This document shows, one piece after another, positions 56,177 through 64,000 of a stretch of 64,000 nt of DNA. Both the position numbers and the translations under genes were made by a program. The first letter of the stretch is position 1, and the number at the start of each line of letters is the position of its first letter. The DNA lies in contig NZ_LMIJ01000010.1 in NCBI RefSeq assembly GCF_001428665.1, positions 349,731 through 413,730 on the forward strand. The letters are read 5' to 3'. The notes under the pieces are model-generated. The model saw only the letters and a program-made list of their open reading frames with translations. It did no database searches and had not been told where the DNA came from. This DNA is from Acidovorax sp. Root219. GTDB taxonomy: Bacteria > Pseudomonadota > Gammaproteobacteria > Burkholderiales > Burkholderiaceae_C.

Positions 56177-57253
56177 ATGTTCTACCGCGAAAACGGCCAG
56201 TTCAAGACCAGCTACCGCTCGGACCAGCAGATCTTCCCGATCGCGCAGGACCGCATCGCCATCGGCCTCATCCTGGCCGTGGCCTTCATCGCCGTGCCCA
56301 TGCTGGCCAGCGATTACATCTTCCGCGCCATCCTGATCCCCTTCGTCATCATGGCGCTGGCGGCCCTGGGGGTGAACATCCTGGTGGGCTACTGCGGGCA
56401 GATCTCGCTGGGCTCGGGTGCCTTCATGGCCGTGGGGGCCTACGGTGCCTACAACTTCTTCGTGCGCATTCCGGGCATGCCGCTCATCCCGGCGCTGATC
56501 CTGGGCGGCCTGTGCGCCACCTTCTTCGGCATCCTGTTCGGGCTGCCCAGCCTGCGCGTCAAGGGCCTGTACCTGGCCGTGGCGACCCTGGCCGCGCAGT
56601 TCTTCAGCGACTGGATGTTCCTGCGCATCAAGTGGTTTACCAACAACTCCGATTCGGGCTCGGTGTCGGTGAACAGCCTGCAGGTCTTCGGCATGCCCAT
56701 CGAGAGCGCCACCAGCAAGTACCTCTTTTGCCTGGCCGTGCTGGTGGTGGTCGCGCTACTGGCCAAGAACCTGGTGCGCGGCGCCATCGGCCGCGAGTGG
56801 ATGGCCATCCGCGACATGGACGTGGCAGCCGCCGTGATCGGCATCCGCCCCATGTACGCCAAGCTCAGCGCGTTTGCCGTCAGCTCCTTCATCATCGGCA
56901 TGGCCGGTGCGCTGTGGGCCTTCGTGCACCTGGGCGCCTGGGAGCCGGCGGCCTTCTCGGTCGAGATCTCGTTTCGCCTGCTGTTCATGGTGATCATCGG
57001 CGGCCTGGGCTCCATCATGGGTGGCTTCTTCGGTGCGGCCTTCATCGTCGTGCTGCCCATCGTGCTCAACCAGTTCCTGCCGGCACTGCTGGGCGCCTTC
57101 GGCATCCAGATATCCACGGCCGGCGTGTCGCACGCCGAGCTGATGATCTTCGGCGCGCTCATCGTCTGGTTCCTGATCGTCGAGCCCCACGGGCTGGCCA
57201 AGCTGTGGTCCACGGGCAAGCAGAAGCTCAGGCTGTGGCCCTTCCCGCACTGA
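56177..57253 (+). CDS. livM: Branched-chain-type ABC transporter permease (LivM)
   Basis: 358 residues with about nine helices. LivM markers: LVGYCGQISLGSGAFMAVGAY, REWMAIRDMDVAAAVIGI (cytoplasmic coupling loop) and IIGGLGSIMGGFFGAAF. AAAGGAG precedes the ATG, 29 bases behind livH. Confidence 0.95.
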   Translation: MFYRENGQFKTSYRSDQQIFPIAQDRIAIGLILAVAFIAVPMLASDYIFRAILIPFVIMALAALGVNILVGYCGQISLGSGAFMAVGAYGAYNFFVRIPGMPLIPALILGGLCATFFGILFGLPSLRVKGLYLAVATLAAQFFSDWMFLRIKWFTNNSDSGSVSVNSLQVFGMPIESATSKYLFCLAVLVVVALLAKNLVRGAIGREWMAIRDMDVAAAVIGIRPMYAKLSAFAVSSFIIGMAGALWAFVHLGAWEPAAFSVEISFRLLFMVIIGGLGSIMGGFFGAAFIVVLPIVLNQFLPALLGAFGIQISTAGVSHAELMIFGALIVWFLIVEPHGLAKLWSTGKQKLRLWPFPH

Positions 57254-57398
57254 GCAGGTTCGCTCATGCCCATGCAGCCCCAAGGAAAGTCCCTACTCGC
57301 AATTCCCGATGTGGCGGTCCCGCTGGCCGCGTCCACTCGGTAGCTCACCCCGACTGTTTTCCCCCGTGCTTCAACACATTCATTCAAAGGAGACATCC

Positions 57399-58727
57399 AT
57401 GAAGCTTTCGAAACTCGTGATCGCCGCTGCGGTGGTTGCTGCAGGTGCTTCGTCCATTGCGACGAGCGCCTTCGCGCAAGCCAAGGAGCAGTTCTTCCCG
57501 CTGCTGTCCTACCGCACCGGCCCCTACGCACCCAACGGCGTGCCATGGGCCAACGGCAAGCAGGACTACATCAAGATGATCAACGCCCGTGACGGCGGCA
57601 TCAACGGTGTGAAGCTGACCTTTGAAGAATGCGAAACTGGCTACGCCACCGACCGCGGCGTGGAATGCTATGAGCGCCTGAAAGGCAAGCCCGGCGTGGC
57701 GCTATTCGACCCGCAGGCCACGGGCATCACCTTCGCGCTGACCGAGAAGGCGCCCGTGGACAAGATCCCGCTGATGACGCTGGGCTACGGCCTGTCGGTT
57801 GCGCAGGACGGACAGGCCTTCAAGTGGAACTTCCCCTTCATGGGCAGCTACTGGACCGGCGCCGACATCCTGATCCAGCACATCGGCAAGTCCGCCGGCG
57901 GCCTGGACAAGCTCAAGGGCAAGAAGATCGCCCTGGTCTACCACGACAGCCCGTTCGGCAAGGAACCCATCCCGCTGCTGCAAGAACGCGCCAAGATGCA
58001 TGGCTTCGAGCTGCAGATGCTGCCCGTGACCGCACCCGGTGTGGAGCAGAAGGCCACCTGGCTGCAGGTGCGCCAGAGCCGCCCCGACTACGTGCTGCTG
58101 TGGGGCTGGGGCGTGATGAACTCCACCGCCTTGAAGGAAGCGCAGGCCACGGGCTTCCCGCGCGACAAGCTCTATGGCGTGTGGTGGGCCGGTGCCGAGC
58201 CTGACGTGCGCGACGTGGGCGAAGGCGCCAAGGGCTACCACGCCCTGGCGCTGAACGGCTACGGCACGCAGAGCAAGGTCATCCAGGACATCCTCAAGCA
58301 CGTGCACGACAAGAGCCAGGGCACGGGTCCCAAGGACGAAGTGGGCTCGGTGCTGTACACGCGCGGCGTGATCATCCAGATGCTGGCCGTGGAATCGGTG
58401 CGCCGCGCGCAGGAGCGCTTCGGCAAGGGCAAGGTCATGACCGGCGAGCAGGTGCGCTGGGGCATGGAAAACCTCGCACTGGACCAGAAGAAGCTTGATG
58501 CCATGGGCTTTGGCGGCGTGATGCGCCCCCTGTCCACGAGCTGCGCCGACCACATGGGCTCCACCTGGGCCCGCGTGCACACCTGGGACGGCAGCAAGTG
58601 GAACTTCTCCTCTGACTGGTACCAGGCCGATGAGCAGATTCTCAAGCCCATGGTCAAGGCCGGTGCCGACAAGTACCTGGCAGACAAGAAGATGAGCCGC
58701 CGCGAAGCCGCAGATTGCCAGTCTTGA
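57399..58727 (+). CDS. livK: Branched-chain-type ABC transporter substrate-binding protein (LivK)
   Basis: 442 residues with a Sec signal peptide (cleavage after AFAQ, about residue 26). Periplasmic binding fold with Cys in FEECETGYATDRGVECYERL and a late Cys near STSCADHMG. At 442 residues it is longer than amino-acid-binding LivK (about 370), as in relatives that bind aromatic or other organic acids. AAAGGAGA lies upstream. Liv-type transporters of this kind sit beside CoA ligases in the same operon here. Confidence 0.93.
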   Translation: MKLSKLVIAAAVVAAGASSIATSAFAQAKEQFFPLLSYRTGPYAPNGVPWANGKQDYIKMINARDGGINGVKLTFEECETGYATDRGVECYERLKGKPGVALFDPQATGITFALTEKAPVDKIPLMTLGYGLSVAQDGQAFKWNFPFMGSYWTGADILIQHIGKSAGGLDKLKGKKIALVYHDSPFGKEPIPLLQERAKMHGFELQMLPVTAPGVEQKATWLQVRQSRPDYVLLWGWGVMNSTALKEAQATGFPRDKLYGVWWAGAEPDVRDVGEGAKGYHALALNGYGTQSKVIQDILKHVHDKSQGTGPKDEVGSVLYTRGVIIQMLAVESVRRAQERFGKGKVMTGEQVRWGMENLALDQKKLDAMGFGGVMRPLSTSCADHMGSTWARVHTWDGSKWNFSSDWYQADEQILKPMVKAGADKYLADKKMSRREAADCQS

Positions 58728-58864
58728 TGTGAATGGCGCGCAGGGCACGACGTCCTGCCGCCCTCGCCACGGTGCGGCTCCCCAAGGAGCCGCCAACCGA
58801 CAGGCTTGCAGCGCACGCCACGCGTGCGCACCAGGCCTGCCGATTGGTCAACCGGTAACGACAT

Positions 58865-59677
58865 ATGGAACAAGCTACAAACATCGTTCTCAACGTCAAT
58901 GGCATCGAAGTCATCTACAACCACGTGATCCTGGTCCTCAAGGGCGTCTCGCTGCAGGTGCGCGAGGGCAGCATCGTCGCCATCCTGGGGGGCAACGGCG
59001 CGGGCAAGACGACCACGCTGCGGGCCGTCTCCAACCTGCTGCAGGGCGAGCGCGGCGCGGTCACCAAGGGGAGCATCGAGCTGCGCGGCGAGCGCATCGA
59101 GAACCTCTCGCCGGCGGACCTTGTCAAGCGCGGGGTGGTGCAGGTGATGGAGGGCCGCCACTGCTTCGCCCACCTGACCATTGAAGAGAACCTGATGACG
59201 GGCTCCTACACCCGCACCAGCAAGGCCGAGATCGCGGCCAACCTGGAGAAGGTCTACAACTACTTCCCGCGCCTGAAGACGCGGCGCACCTCGCAGGCGG
59301 CCTACACCTCGGGTGGCGAGCAGCAGATGTGCGCCATCGGCCGTGCGCTGATGGCCAACCCCAGCATGGTGCTGCTCGACGAGCCTTCCATGGGCCTGGC
59401 GCCGCAGATCGTGGAAGAGGTGTTCAACATCGTCAAGGACCTGAACACCAAGGAAAAGGTCACCTTCCTGCTGGCCGAGCAGAACACCAACATGGCCCTG
59501 AAGTACGCCGACTACGGCTACATCATGGAAAGCGGCCGCGTGGTGATGGATGGCGCGGCCAGCGACCTGGCCAGCAACGAGGACGTCAAGGAGTTCTACC
59601 TGGGCGTGGGCGGCGGCGAGCGCAAGAGCTTCAAGGACGTCAAGAGCTACAAGCGCCGCAAGCGCTGGCTGGCCTGA
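58865..59677 (+). CDS. livF: Branched-chain-type ABC transporter ATPase (LivF)
   Basis: 270 residues. Walker A GGNGAGKTT, LivF-specific VMEGRHCFAHLTIEENL, signature TSGGEQQMCAIGRAL and Walker B MVLLDEPSMGLAP. The C-terminal tail is extended (GGGERKSFKDVKSYKRRKRW), as in many LivF proteins linked with aromatic-acid systems. The preceding 137-base gap holds no gene. Confidence 0.95.
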   Translation: MEQATNIVLNVNGIEVIYNHVILVLKGVSLQVREGSIVAILGGNGAGKTTTLRAVSNLLQGERGAVTKGSIELRGERIENLSPADLVKRGVVQVMEGRHCFAHLTIEENLMTGSYTRTSKAEIAANLEKVYNYFPRLKTRRTSQAAYTSGGEQQMCAIGRALMANPSMVLLDEPSMGLAPQIVEEVFNIVKDLNTKEKVTFLLAEQNTNMALKYADYGYIMESGRVVMDGAASDLASNEDVKEFYLGVGGGERKSFKDVKSYKRRKRWLA

Positions 59678-59714
59678 AGCCTGTCTTTGCATTGTTCGCA
59701 CCCGAAAGCATTCC

Positions 59715-60965
59715 ATGACCGCTGCCCACTACGACGATCTTGAAACCCGCGACCCGAGGGCGCGCGAAGCGGCCCTGCTTGCCGCCCTGCCCGGCCAGGT
59801 GGCCCACGCCCAGACAGCATCGACCGCCTTTGCCGGCATCCTGGCAGGCGTTGACGCATCGGCGATCACCAGCCGCGCAGCCCTCGCGCAATTGCCCGTG
59901 ACACGCAAGCACGAGCTGCTGGAGCGCCAGCAGGCTGGCCGCGCCACCAGTGTCTTCGGCGGCTTCAGCGCCCTCAACTTCGGTGCCGCCATGCCGCGTG
60001 TGTTCGCCAGCCCCGGCACCATCTACGAGCCCGAGGGCACGCGGCGCGACTACTGGCGCATGGCGCGCGCGATGTACGGCGCGGGTTTTCGCGCGGGCGA
60101 GCTGATCCACAACAGCTTCAGCTACCACTTCGTGCCCGCCGGCTCCATGATGGAGACGGGCGCCCATGCGCTGGGCTGCACCGTGTTTGCCGGCGGCACC
60201 GGCCAGACCGAGCAGCAGGTGCAGGCCATGGCCGAGCTGCGGCCGGCCGGCTACATCGGCACGCCCAGCTTCCTCAAGCTCATCGTCGAGAAGGCCGCAG
60301 AGATGGGTGTGGCCCTGCCCACCGTGACCAAGGCCCTGGTCTCGGGCGAGGCGTTTCCGCCCTCGCTGCGCGACTGGTTCACCGAGCGCGGCATTGCAGG
60401 ATACCAGTGCTATGCCACGGCCGACCTCGGACTGATCGCCTACGAGACCAGCGCGCGCGAAGGCCTGGTGCTCGACGAAGGCGTGATCGTGGAAATTGTG
60501 CGCCCCGGCACCGGCGACCCCGTGCCCGAGGGTGAGGTGGGCGAGCTGGTGGTAACCACGCTGAACCCCGACTACCCGCTGGTGCGCTTTGGCACCGGCG
60601 ACCTCTCGGCGGTACTGCCTGGCACCTGCCCCACGGGCCGCACCAACAGCCGCATCAAGGGCTGGATGGGGCGGGCCGACCAGACCACCAAAGTGCGCGG
60701 CATGTTTGTGCACCCCGGCCAGGTGGCCGCCATCGCAAGGCGCTTTCCGCAGGTGCTGCGTGCACGCCTGGTGGTCAGCGGCGAGATGGCCAACGACCAG
60801 ATGCTGCTGCAGGTGGAAACCACCGAGACCGCCGAAGGCCTGGCCCGCCAACTGGGTGATGCCATCCGCGAAGTGACCAAGCTGCGTGGCGAGGTGCAGA
60901 TGGTGCCGCCGGGCAGCCTGCCCAACGATGGCCGCGTGATCGAGGACGCGCGCAGCTATCGGTGA
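59715..60965 (+). CDS. PaaK-like phenylacetate-CoA ligase family protein with altered P-loop
   Basis: 416 residues. PaaK-type adenylate-forming fold: AGYIGTPSFLKLIVEKA, YQCYATADLGLIAYE, FGTGDLS, KGWMGRADQTTKVRGMFVHP and the C-terminal LRGEVQMVPPGSLPNDGRVIED with catalytic Lys position. However, the Ser/Thr/Gly-rich P-loop SSGTTG of PaaK is missing; the corresponding place reads FASPGTIYEPEG (about 98-108). It may still activate an aromatic acid with CoA or have a related role. It is 37 bases behind livF. Confidence 0.85.
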   Translation: MTAAHYDDLETRDPRAREAALLAALPGQVAHAQTASTAFAGILAGVDASAITSRAALAQLPVTRKHELLERQQAGRATSVFGGFSALNFGAAMPRVFASPGTIYEPEGTRRDYWRMARAMYGAGFRAGELIHNSFSYHFVPAGSMMETGAHALGCTVFAGGTGQTEQQVQAMAELRPAGYIGTPSFLKLIVEKAAEMGVALPTVTKALVSGEAFPPSLRDWFTERGIAGYQCYATADLGLIAYETSAREGLVLDEGVIVEIVRPGTGDPVPEGEVGELVVTTLNPDYPLVRFGTGDLSAVLPGTCPTGRTNSRIKGWMGRADQTTKVRGMFVHPGQVAAIARRFPQVLRARLVVSGEMANDQMLLQVETTETAEGLARQLGDAIREVTKLRGEVQMVPPGSLPNDGRVIEDARSYR

Positions 60966-61314
60966 AACCCGTGGATTCGCGCGAATCCGTTGGACCCATG
61001 GGGGATTAATGGAGCAGACCCATATTCCCTATATATAGGCATATTCTGTGCATATGGAACCGGGCTGCTGACCCATTTTGCCAAGCACCTCCAAAATCCT
61101 TGGCAAAGGTCAAACCAAGGGAAAACTCTGCCCCGTTTGGGCGCCAGTGTTTACCCTTAATTTGCTACGCTATCAGTAGCAACAAACTCTTTAGCATCGG
61201 GCCATTGAAGCCTCTTTTGCTTAAAGTCACTACCCCCCGCATGGTACGTAATTCCCGCAATACTGGCGAAAGGGTCGCTGGATATCATGGCCCGTCTTTT
61301 ACAGAGGAGCACTC
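60966..61314. other. AT-richer gene-free stretch before the Bug protein gene
   Basis: 349 bases with no supported gene; a 72-codon open frame here has no homologue I recognise and poor coding character. Contains a 12-base palindrome CCTATATATAGG (61028-61039) between two CATATTC copies, and a small hairpin GCTAC / GTAGC near 61160. It most likely carries the promoter of the binding-protein gene. Confidence 0.5.
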
Positions 61315-62301
61315 ATGAAAAAACTGATCCAACTCGCCCTTGTCGCCGCAGCGGCAGCCGCCGCATTCGGCGCCACCGCGCAGGAATATCCATCCAAGGA
61401 CAAGACGGTCACCATCGTGGTGCCCTTCGCTGCCGGCGGCCCCACCGACCGCGTGGCGCGTGACCTGGCCGAAGCCCTGCGCAAGCCGCTGGGCGCCAAC
61501 GTGGTGGTGGACAACACCGCCGGCGCCGGCAGCTCCATCGGCGCCGCCCGCGTCGCCCGCGCTGCACCGGACGGCTACACCCTGCTGCTCAACCACATCG
61601 GCATGTCCACCATGCCTGCGCTGTACCGCAAGCTGGCCTTCAGCGTGCCGAACGACTTCGAATACCTGGGCATGGTCAACGACGTGCCCATGACGCTGAT
61701 TGCACGCCCCACCATGGCGGCGAACAACTACAAGGAGCTGTCGGCCTGGCTCGCACAGAACAAGGGCAAGATCAACCTGGGCAACGCCGGGCTGGGTTCT
61801 GCCTCGCACCTGTGCGGCCTGATGTTCCAGAGCGCCGTGCAGATCGACATGACGCCCGTTCCCTACAAGGGCACGGCGCCTGCCATCACCGACCTGATCG
61901 GCGGCCAGATCGACCTGCTGTGCGACCAGACCACCAACACCTCGGGCCAGATCGAATCGAAGAAGGTCAAGGCCTATGCCGTGACCACGCCCAAGCGCCT
62001 GACCACCCCTCTGCTCAAGGACCTGCCCACGCTGGCCGAGTCGGGCCTGAAGAACTTCGAAGTGACCATCTGGCACGGCCTGTACGGCCCCAAGGGCACG
62101 CCACCTGACGTCGTCAAGAAGATCAACGACGCACTCAAGGTGGCACTGAAGGACCCTGAATTCATCAAGAAGCAGGAAGGCCTGGGCGCCGTGGTCGTGA
62201 CCGACAAGCGCGTGGAACCTGCCGAGCACAAGAAGTTCGTGGTGTCCGAAATCGACAAGTGGACTGCCGTCATCAAGGCGGCTGGCACCTACGCCGACTG
62301 A
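61315..62301 (+). CDS. Bug/TctC-family periplasmic binding protein
   Basis: 328 residues, Sec signal (cleavage near ATAQ). Bug family markers: VTIVVPFAAGGPTDRVARDLA, NVVVDNTAGAGSSIGAARVA, and DGYTLLL. Such proteins bind carboxylic acids for tripartite tricarboxylate transporters, but no TctA/TctB genes are adjacent. The ATG follows GAGGAG. A strong terminator follows. Confidence 0.95.
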   Translation: MKKLIQLALVAAAAAAAFGATAQEYPSKDKTVTIVVPFAAGGPTDRVARDLAEALRKPLGANVVVDNTAGAGSSIGAARVARAAPDGYTLLLNHIGMSTMPALYRKLAFSVPNDFEYLGMVNDVPMTLIARPTMAANNYKELSAWLAQNKGKINLGNAGLGSASHLCGLMFQSAVQIDMTPVPYKGTAPAITDLIGGQIDLLCDQTTNTSGQIESKKVKAYAVTTPKRLTTPLLKDLPTLAESGLKNFEVTIWHGLYGPKGTPPDVVKKINDALKVALKDPEFIKKQEGLGAVVVTDKRVEPAEHKKFVVSEIDKWTAVIKAAGTYAD

Positions 62302-62345
62302 TCGACAGCCTGGCCACGCAAGACCGCGTACACAACACTGCGACG

Positions 62346-62380
62346 AAGCCACCACGCCCCCGGGCCTGGTGGCTTTTTTG
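62346..62380 (+). terminator. Rho-independent terminator after the first Bug gene
   Basis: Stem AAGCCACCA / TGGTGGCTT around a CG-rich loop, then six T residues. Confidence 0.9.
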
Positions 62381-62528
62381 CGCCTTCGGGCGCCTGACAG
62401 GGTGTGGCGCCGGGTCCATCGGGTGTCGCATTGGAGCGTCGATCTGCGGGTAATCCATCTGCCCCCAATGCAGACGCGCGCGTAGAACAGGGGCATACCA
62501 TTCGACACGACAGACAAGGACGCACCCC

Positions 62529-63632
62529 ATGGCCCAGCAAGCCCCTCGCCCCCTGCCACGCAACACCGCCATAGCCACCAAGGTCCAGGCCCGCAACCGC
62601 CGCAAGGCCATCGCCATGGCCTTCACGCTGAGCGCGCTCGGCGCCCTGGCCGTCGCCACCGCCAGCGCCCTGCTGCTGCCCCGCGCTGCCCACGCCCAGG
62701 CCACCGCCAGCGGCTGGCCCAACAAGCCCGTGCGCATCGTCGTGCCCTTTGCGCCCGGCGGCACCACCGACATCCTGGCCCGTGCGCTGACCCCCGACCT
62801 GTCCCGCGCGTTCGGCCAGCAGTTCGTGGTGGACAACCGGGCCGGGGCCGGCGGCAACGTGGGCGCCGAGATCGTGGCCAAGGCCCCGGCCGACGGCTAC
62901 ACCCTGCTCATGGGCACCGTGGGCACGCACGGCATCAACCGCGCGCTGTACGCCAAGCTGCCCTACGACCCCATCAAGGACTTCGTGCCCATCACCCTGG
63001 TCGCCGCCGTGCCCAACGTGATGGTGATGAACGTCGACAAGGCCAAGTCCCTGGGCATCGCCAACGTGCAGGATTTCATCCGCGTCGCCAAGGCCAGCCC
63101 GGGCAAGTTCAACATGGCATCGAGCGGCAACGGCACCTCCATCCACCTCGCGGGCGAGCTGTTCAAGAGCATGACTGGCACCTTTATGCTGCACCTGCCC
63201 TACCGCGGCTCTGGCCCCGCGCTGATGGACCTGGTGGGCGGCAATGCCGACGTGATGTTCGACAACCTGCCGTCGTCCATGGCACAGATCAAGGGCGGCA
63301 AGCTCACCGCTCTGGCCGTGACCAGCAGCCAGCGCTCCAGCGCCCTGCCCGACGTGCCCACGGTGGAGCAGGCCGGCGGCCCCACGCTCAAGGGCTTCGA
63401 GGCCAGTTCCTGGTTCGGACTGCTCGCCCCTGCCGGCACCCCGCCCGAGATCGTGAACCGCATCCAGCAGGAAGTCGCCAAGTCTCTGGCCTCGCCTGCG
63501 ATGAAGGAACGGCTGGTGGCGCAGGGCGCAATCCCCGGAGGCAACACACCCGCCGAATTCGCCAAACACATCGACGCCGAACACAAGAAGTGGGCGCAGG
63601 TGGTGAAGGCGTCGGGGGCGAAGGTGGACTGA
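62529..63632 (+). CDS. Second Bug/TctC-family periplasmic binding protein
   Basis: 367 residues. A long signal region: about 28 polar/basic residues precede the hydrophobic stretch [23 protein letters not shown] and cleavage at AHAQ. The mature part has the Bug signatures [18 protein letters not shown] and [19 protein letters not shown]. An internal start could shorten the N-terminus. Ligand unknown. It has its own terminator, so the two Bug genes are separate units. Confidence 0.93.
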   Translation: MAQQAPRPLPRNTAIATKVQARNRRKAIAMAFTLSALGALAVATASALLLPRAAHAQATASGWPNKPVRIVVPFAPGGTTDILARALTPDLSRAFGQQFVVDNRAGAGGNVGAEIVAKAPADGYTLLMGTVGTHGINRALYAKLPYDPIKDFVPITLVAAVPNVMVMNVDKAKSLGIANVQDFIRVAKASPGKFNMASSGNGTSIHLAGELFKSMTGTFMLHLPYRGSGPALMDLVGGNADVMFDNLPSSMAQIKGGKLTALAVTSSQRSSALPDVPTVEQAGGPTLKGFEASSWFGLLAPAGTPPEIVNRIQQEVAKSLASPAMKERLVAQGAIPGGNTPAEFAKHIDAEHKKWAQVVKASGAKVD

Positions 63633-63702
63633 ACCTGACCACCGCAGCCATCAAGGGGCGGCTACCAGCAGGCCTGGCGGCATAACGGCCTGCGAAAGGC
63701 AC

Positions 63703-63731
63703 AAGGCCCGCGCAAGCGGGCCTTCTTCTTG
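63703..63731 (+). terminator. Rho-independent terminator after the second Bug gene
   Basis: Stem AAGGCCCGC / GCGGGCCTT with a GCAA loop, then a T-rich TCTTCTT tail. It may serve both convergent genes. Confidence 0.85.
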
Positions 63732-63760
63732 TGGTCGTGGCATCCTGCTGCCCAGACGGG

Positions 63761-64000
63761 TCACACCCCCCAGACCACGTCCGCCTTCTCCGCCGCGCTC
63801 TTGCGCAGCATCTCGATGAACGGCGCTGCGCGCTGGCGCAGCTTCACCGTATCGGCGCGGGCGCCTTGCTCGTCCTCATCCTCCGCGTCCTGGCCTTCTG
63901 GGGCCGGCGGCTGGGCTTCGCTGGAGGCCACCGCAGCCTCCAGTGCCGAGATCGCACCGGGGATCTGCGCGGCGGTCACGATGCCGCTGCTGCCAGGGGC
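63761..64000 (-). CDS. DUF1840 protein (5' end outside window)
   Basis: The C-terminal 79 residues of a DUF1840 protein. The frame is open to the window edge, so the start lies beyond it. Family markers: IPGAISALEAAV, VKLRQRAAPFIEML and the terminal VVWGV, with a charged linker between (EGQDAEDEDEQG). Function is unknown; the family is common in betaproteobacteria. Confidence 0.85.
   Translation of the reverse strand, partial: APGSSGIVTAAQIPGAISALEAAVASSEAQPPAPEGQDAEDEDEQGARADTVKLRQRAAPFIEMLRKSAAEKADVVWGV

Noticed and set aside
61100-61318. 72-codon open frame before the Bug gene
   Set aside because: No ribosome binding site, no homologue recognised, composition unlike neighbouring genes, and it overlaps the likely promoter.

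Overview
The window is high-GC DNA, densely packed with genes that often overlap by 4 or 11 bases. Proteins and intergenic repeats both look like a betaproteobacterium of the family Comamonadaceae, probably Acidovorax or a close relative. Pointers include solitary Bug/TctC-type binding proteins, DUF1840, Liv-type ABC transporters beside acyl-CoA ligases, and intergenic repeats I recognise from that family. No rRNA, tRNA, CRISPR array, phage or transposase gene was seen. Genus assignment is inference from general resemblance.

Layout. 1-5646: a NifA-like sigma-54 activator (cut by the window edge), a perfect 13-bp-arm palindrome and a textbook -24/-12 promoter. These precede a sulfurtransferase, an OsmC-family protein, an acyl-CoA-dehydrogenase-like flavoprotein and a rubredoxin fused to its reductase. 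5788-7841: a lipoprotein (DUF3455), then an ECF sigma factor and its membrane anti-sigma factor. 7869-13788 (minus): a cytosolic histidine kinase and NarL-type regulator, then a nitrate/cyanate-type ABC transporter and cyanase; together these look like a cyanate import and detoxification unit. 13843-14688: a lone ABC-2 permease.

14708-26021: the most unusual region. It holds every core part of a partner-switching signalling system: a STAS antagonist, a membrane PP2C phosphatase and an RsbW-like kinase. Around them lie a lone periplasmic binding protein, three membrane proteins with related extracytoplasmic sensor segments (one a sensor-MFS fusion), a GNAT and a diguanylate cyclase. 26041-34743: hemerythrin-like protein, GMC oxidoreductase, beta-oxidation enzymes, the OhrR/Ohr peroxide pair, DUF1304 and DUF2855 proteins, and an SrkA-type kinase. 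34817-41415: HtpG, aquaporin, DHH phosphoesterase, a lipase-like hydrolase and an RluF-type pseudouridine synthase, with a small inverted-repeat element between the last two.

41495-49513: a lipoprotein, a cupredoxin and a GGDEF/EAL protein in one tightly coupled operon, then a chemoreceptor, a Crp-family regulator and a Tat-exported binding protein. 49533-52108: GspB and ExeA/GspA-like proteins. 52344-60965: an acyl-CoA ligase, LivGHMKF transporter and PaaK-like ligase operon, probably for uptake and CoA activation of an organic (perhaps aromatic) acid. 61315-63632: two Bug/TctC binding proteins, each followed by a strong terminator. The window ends inside a DUF1840 gene.
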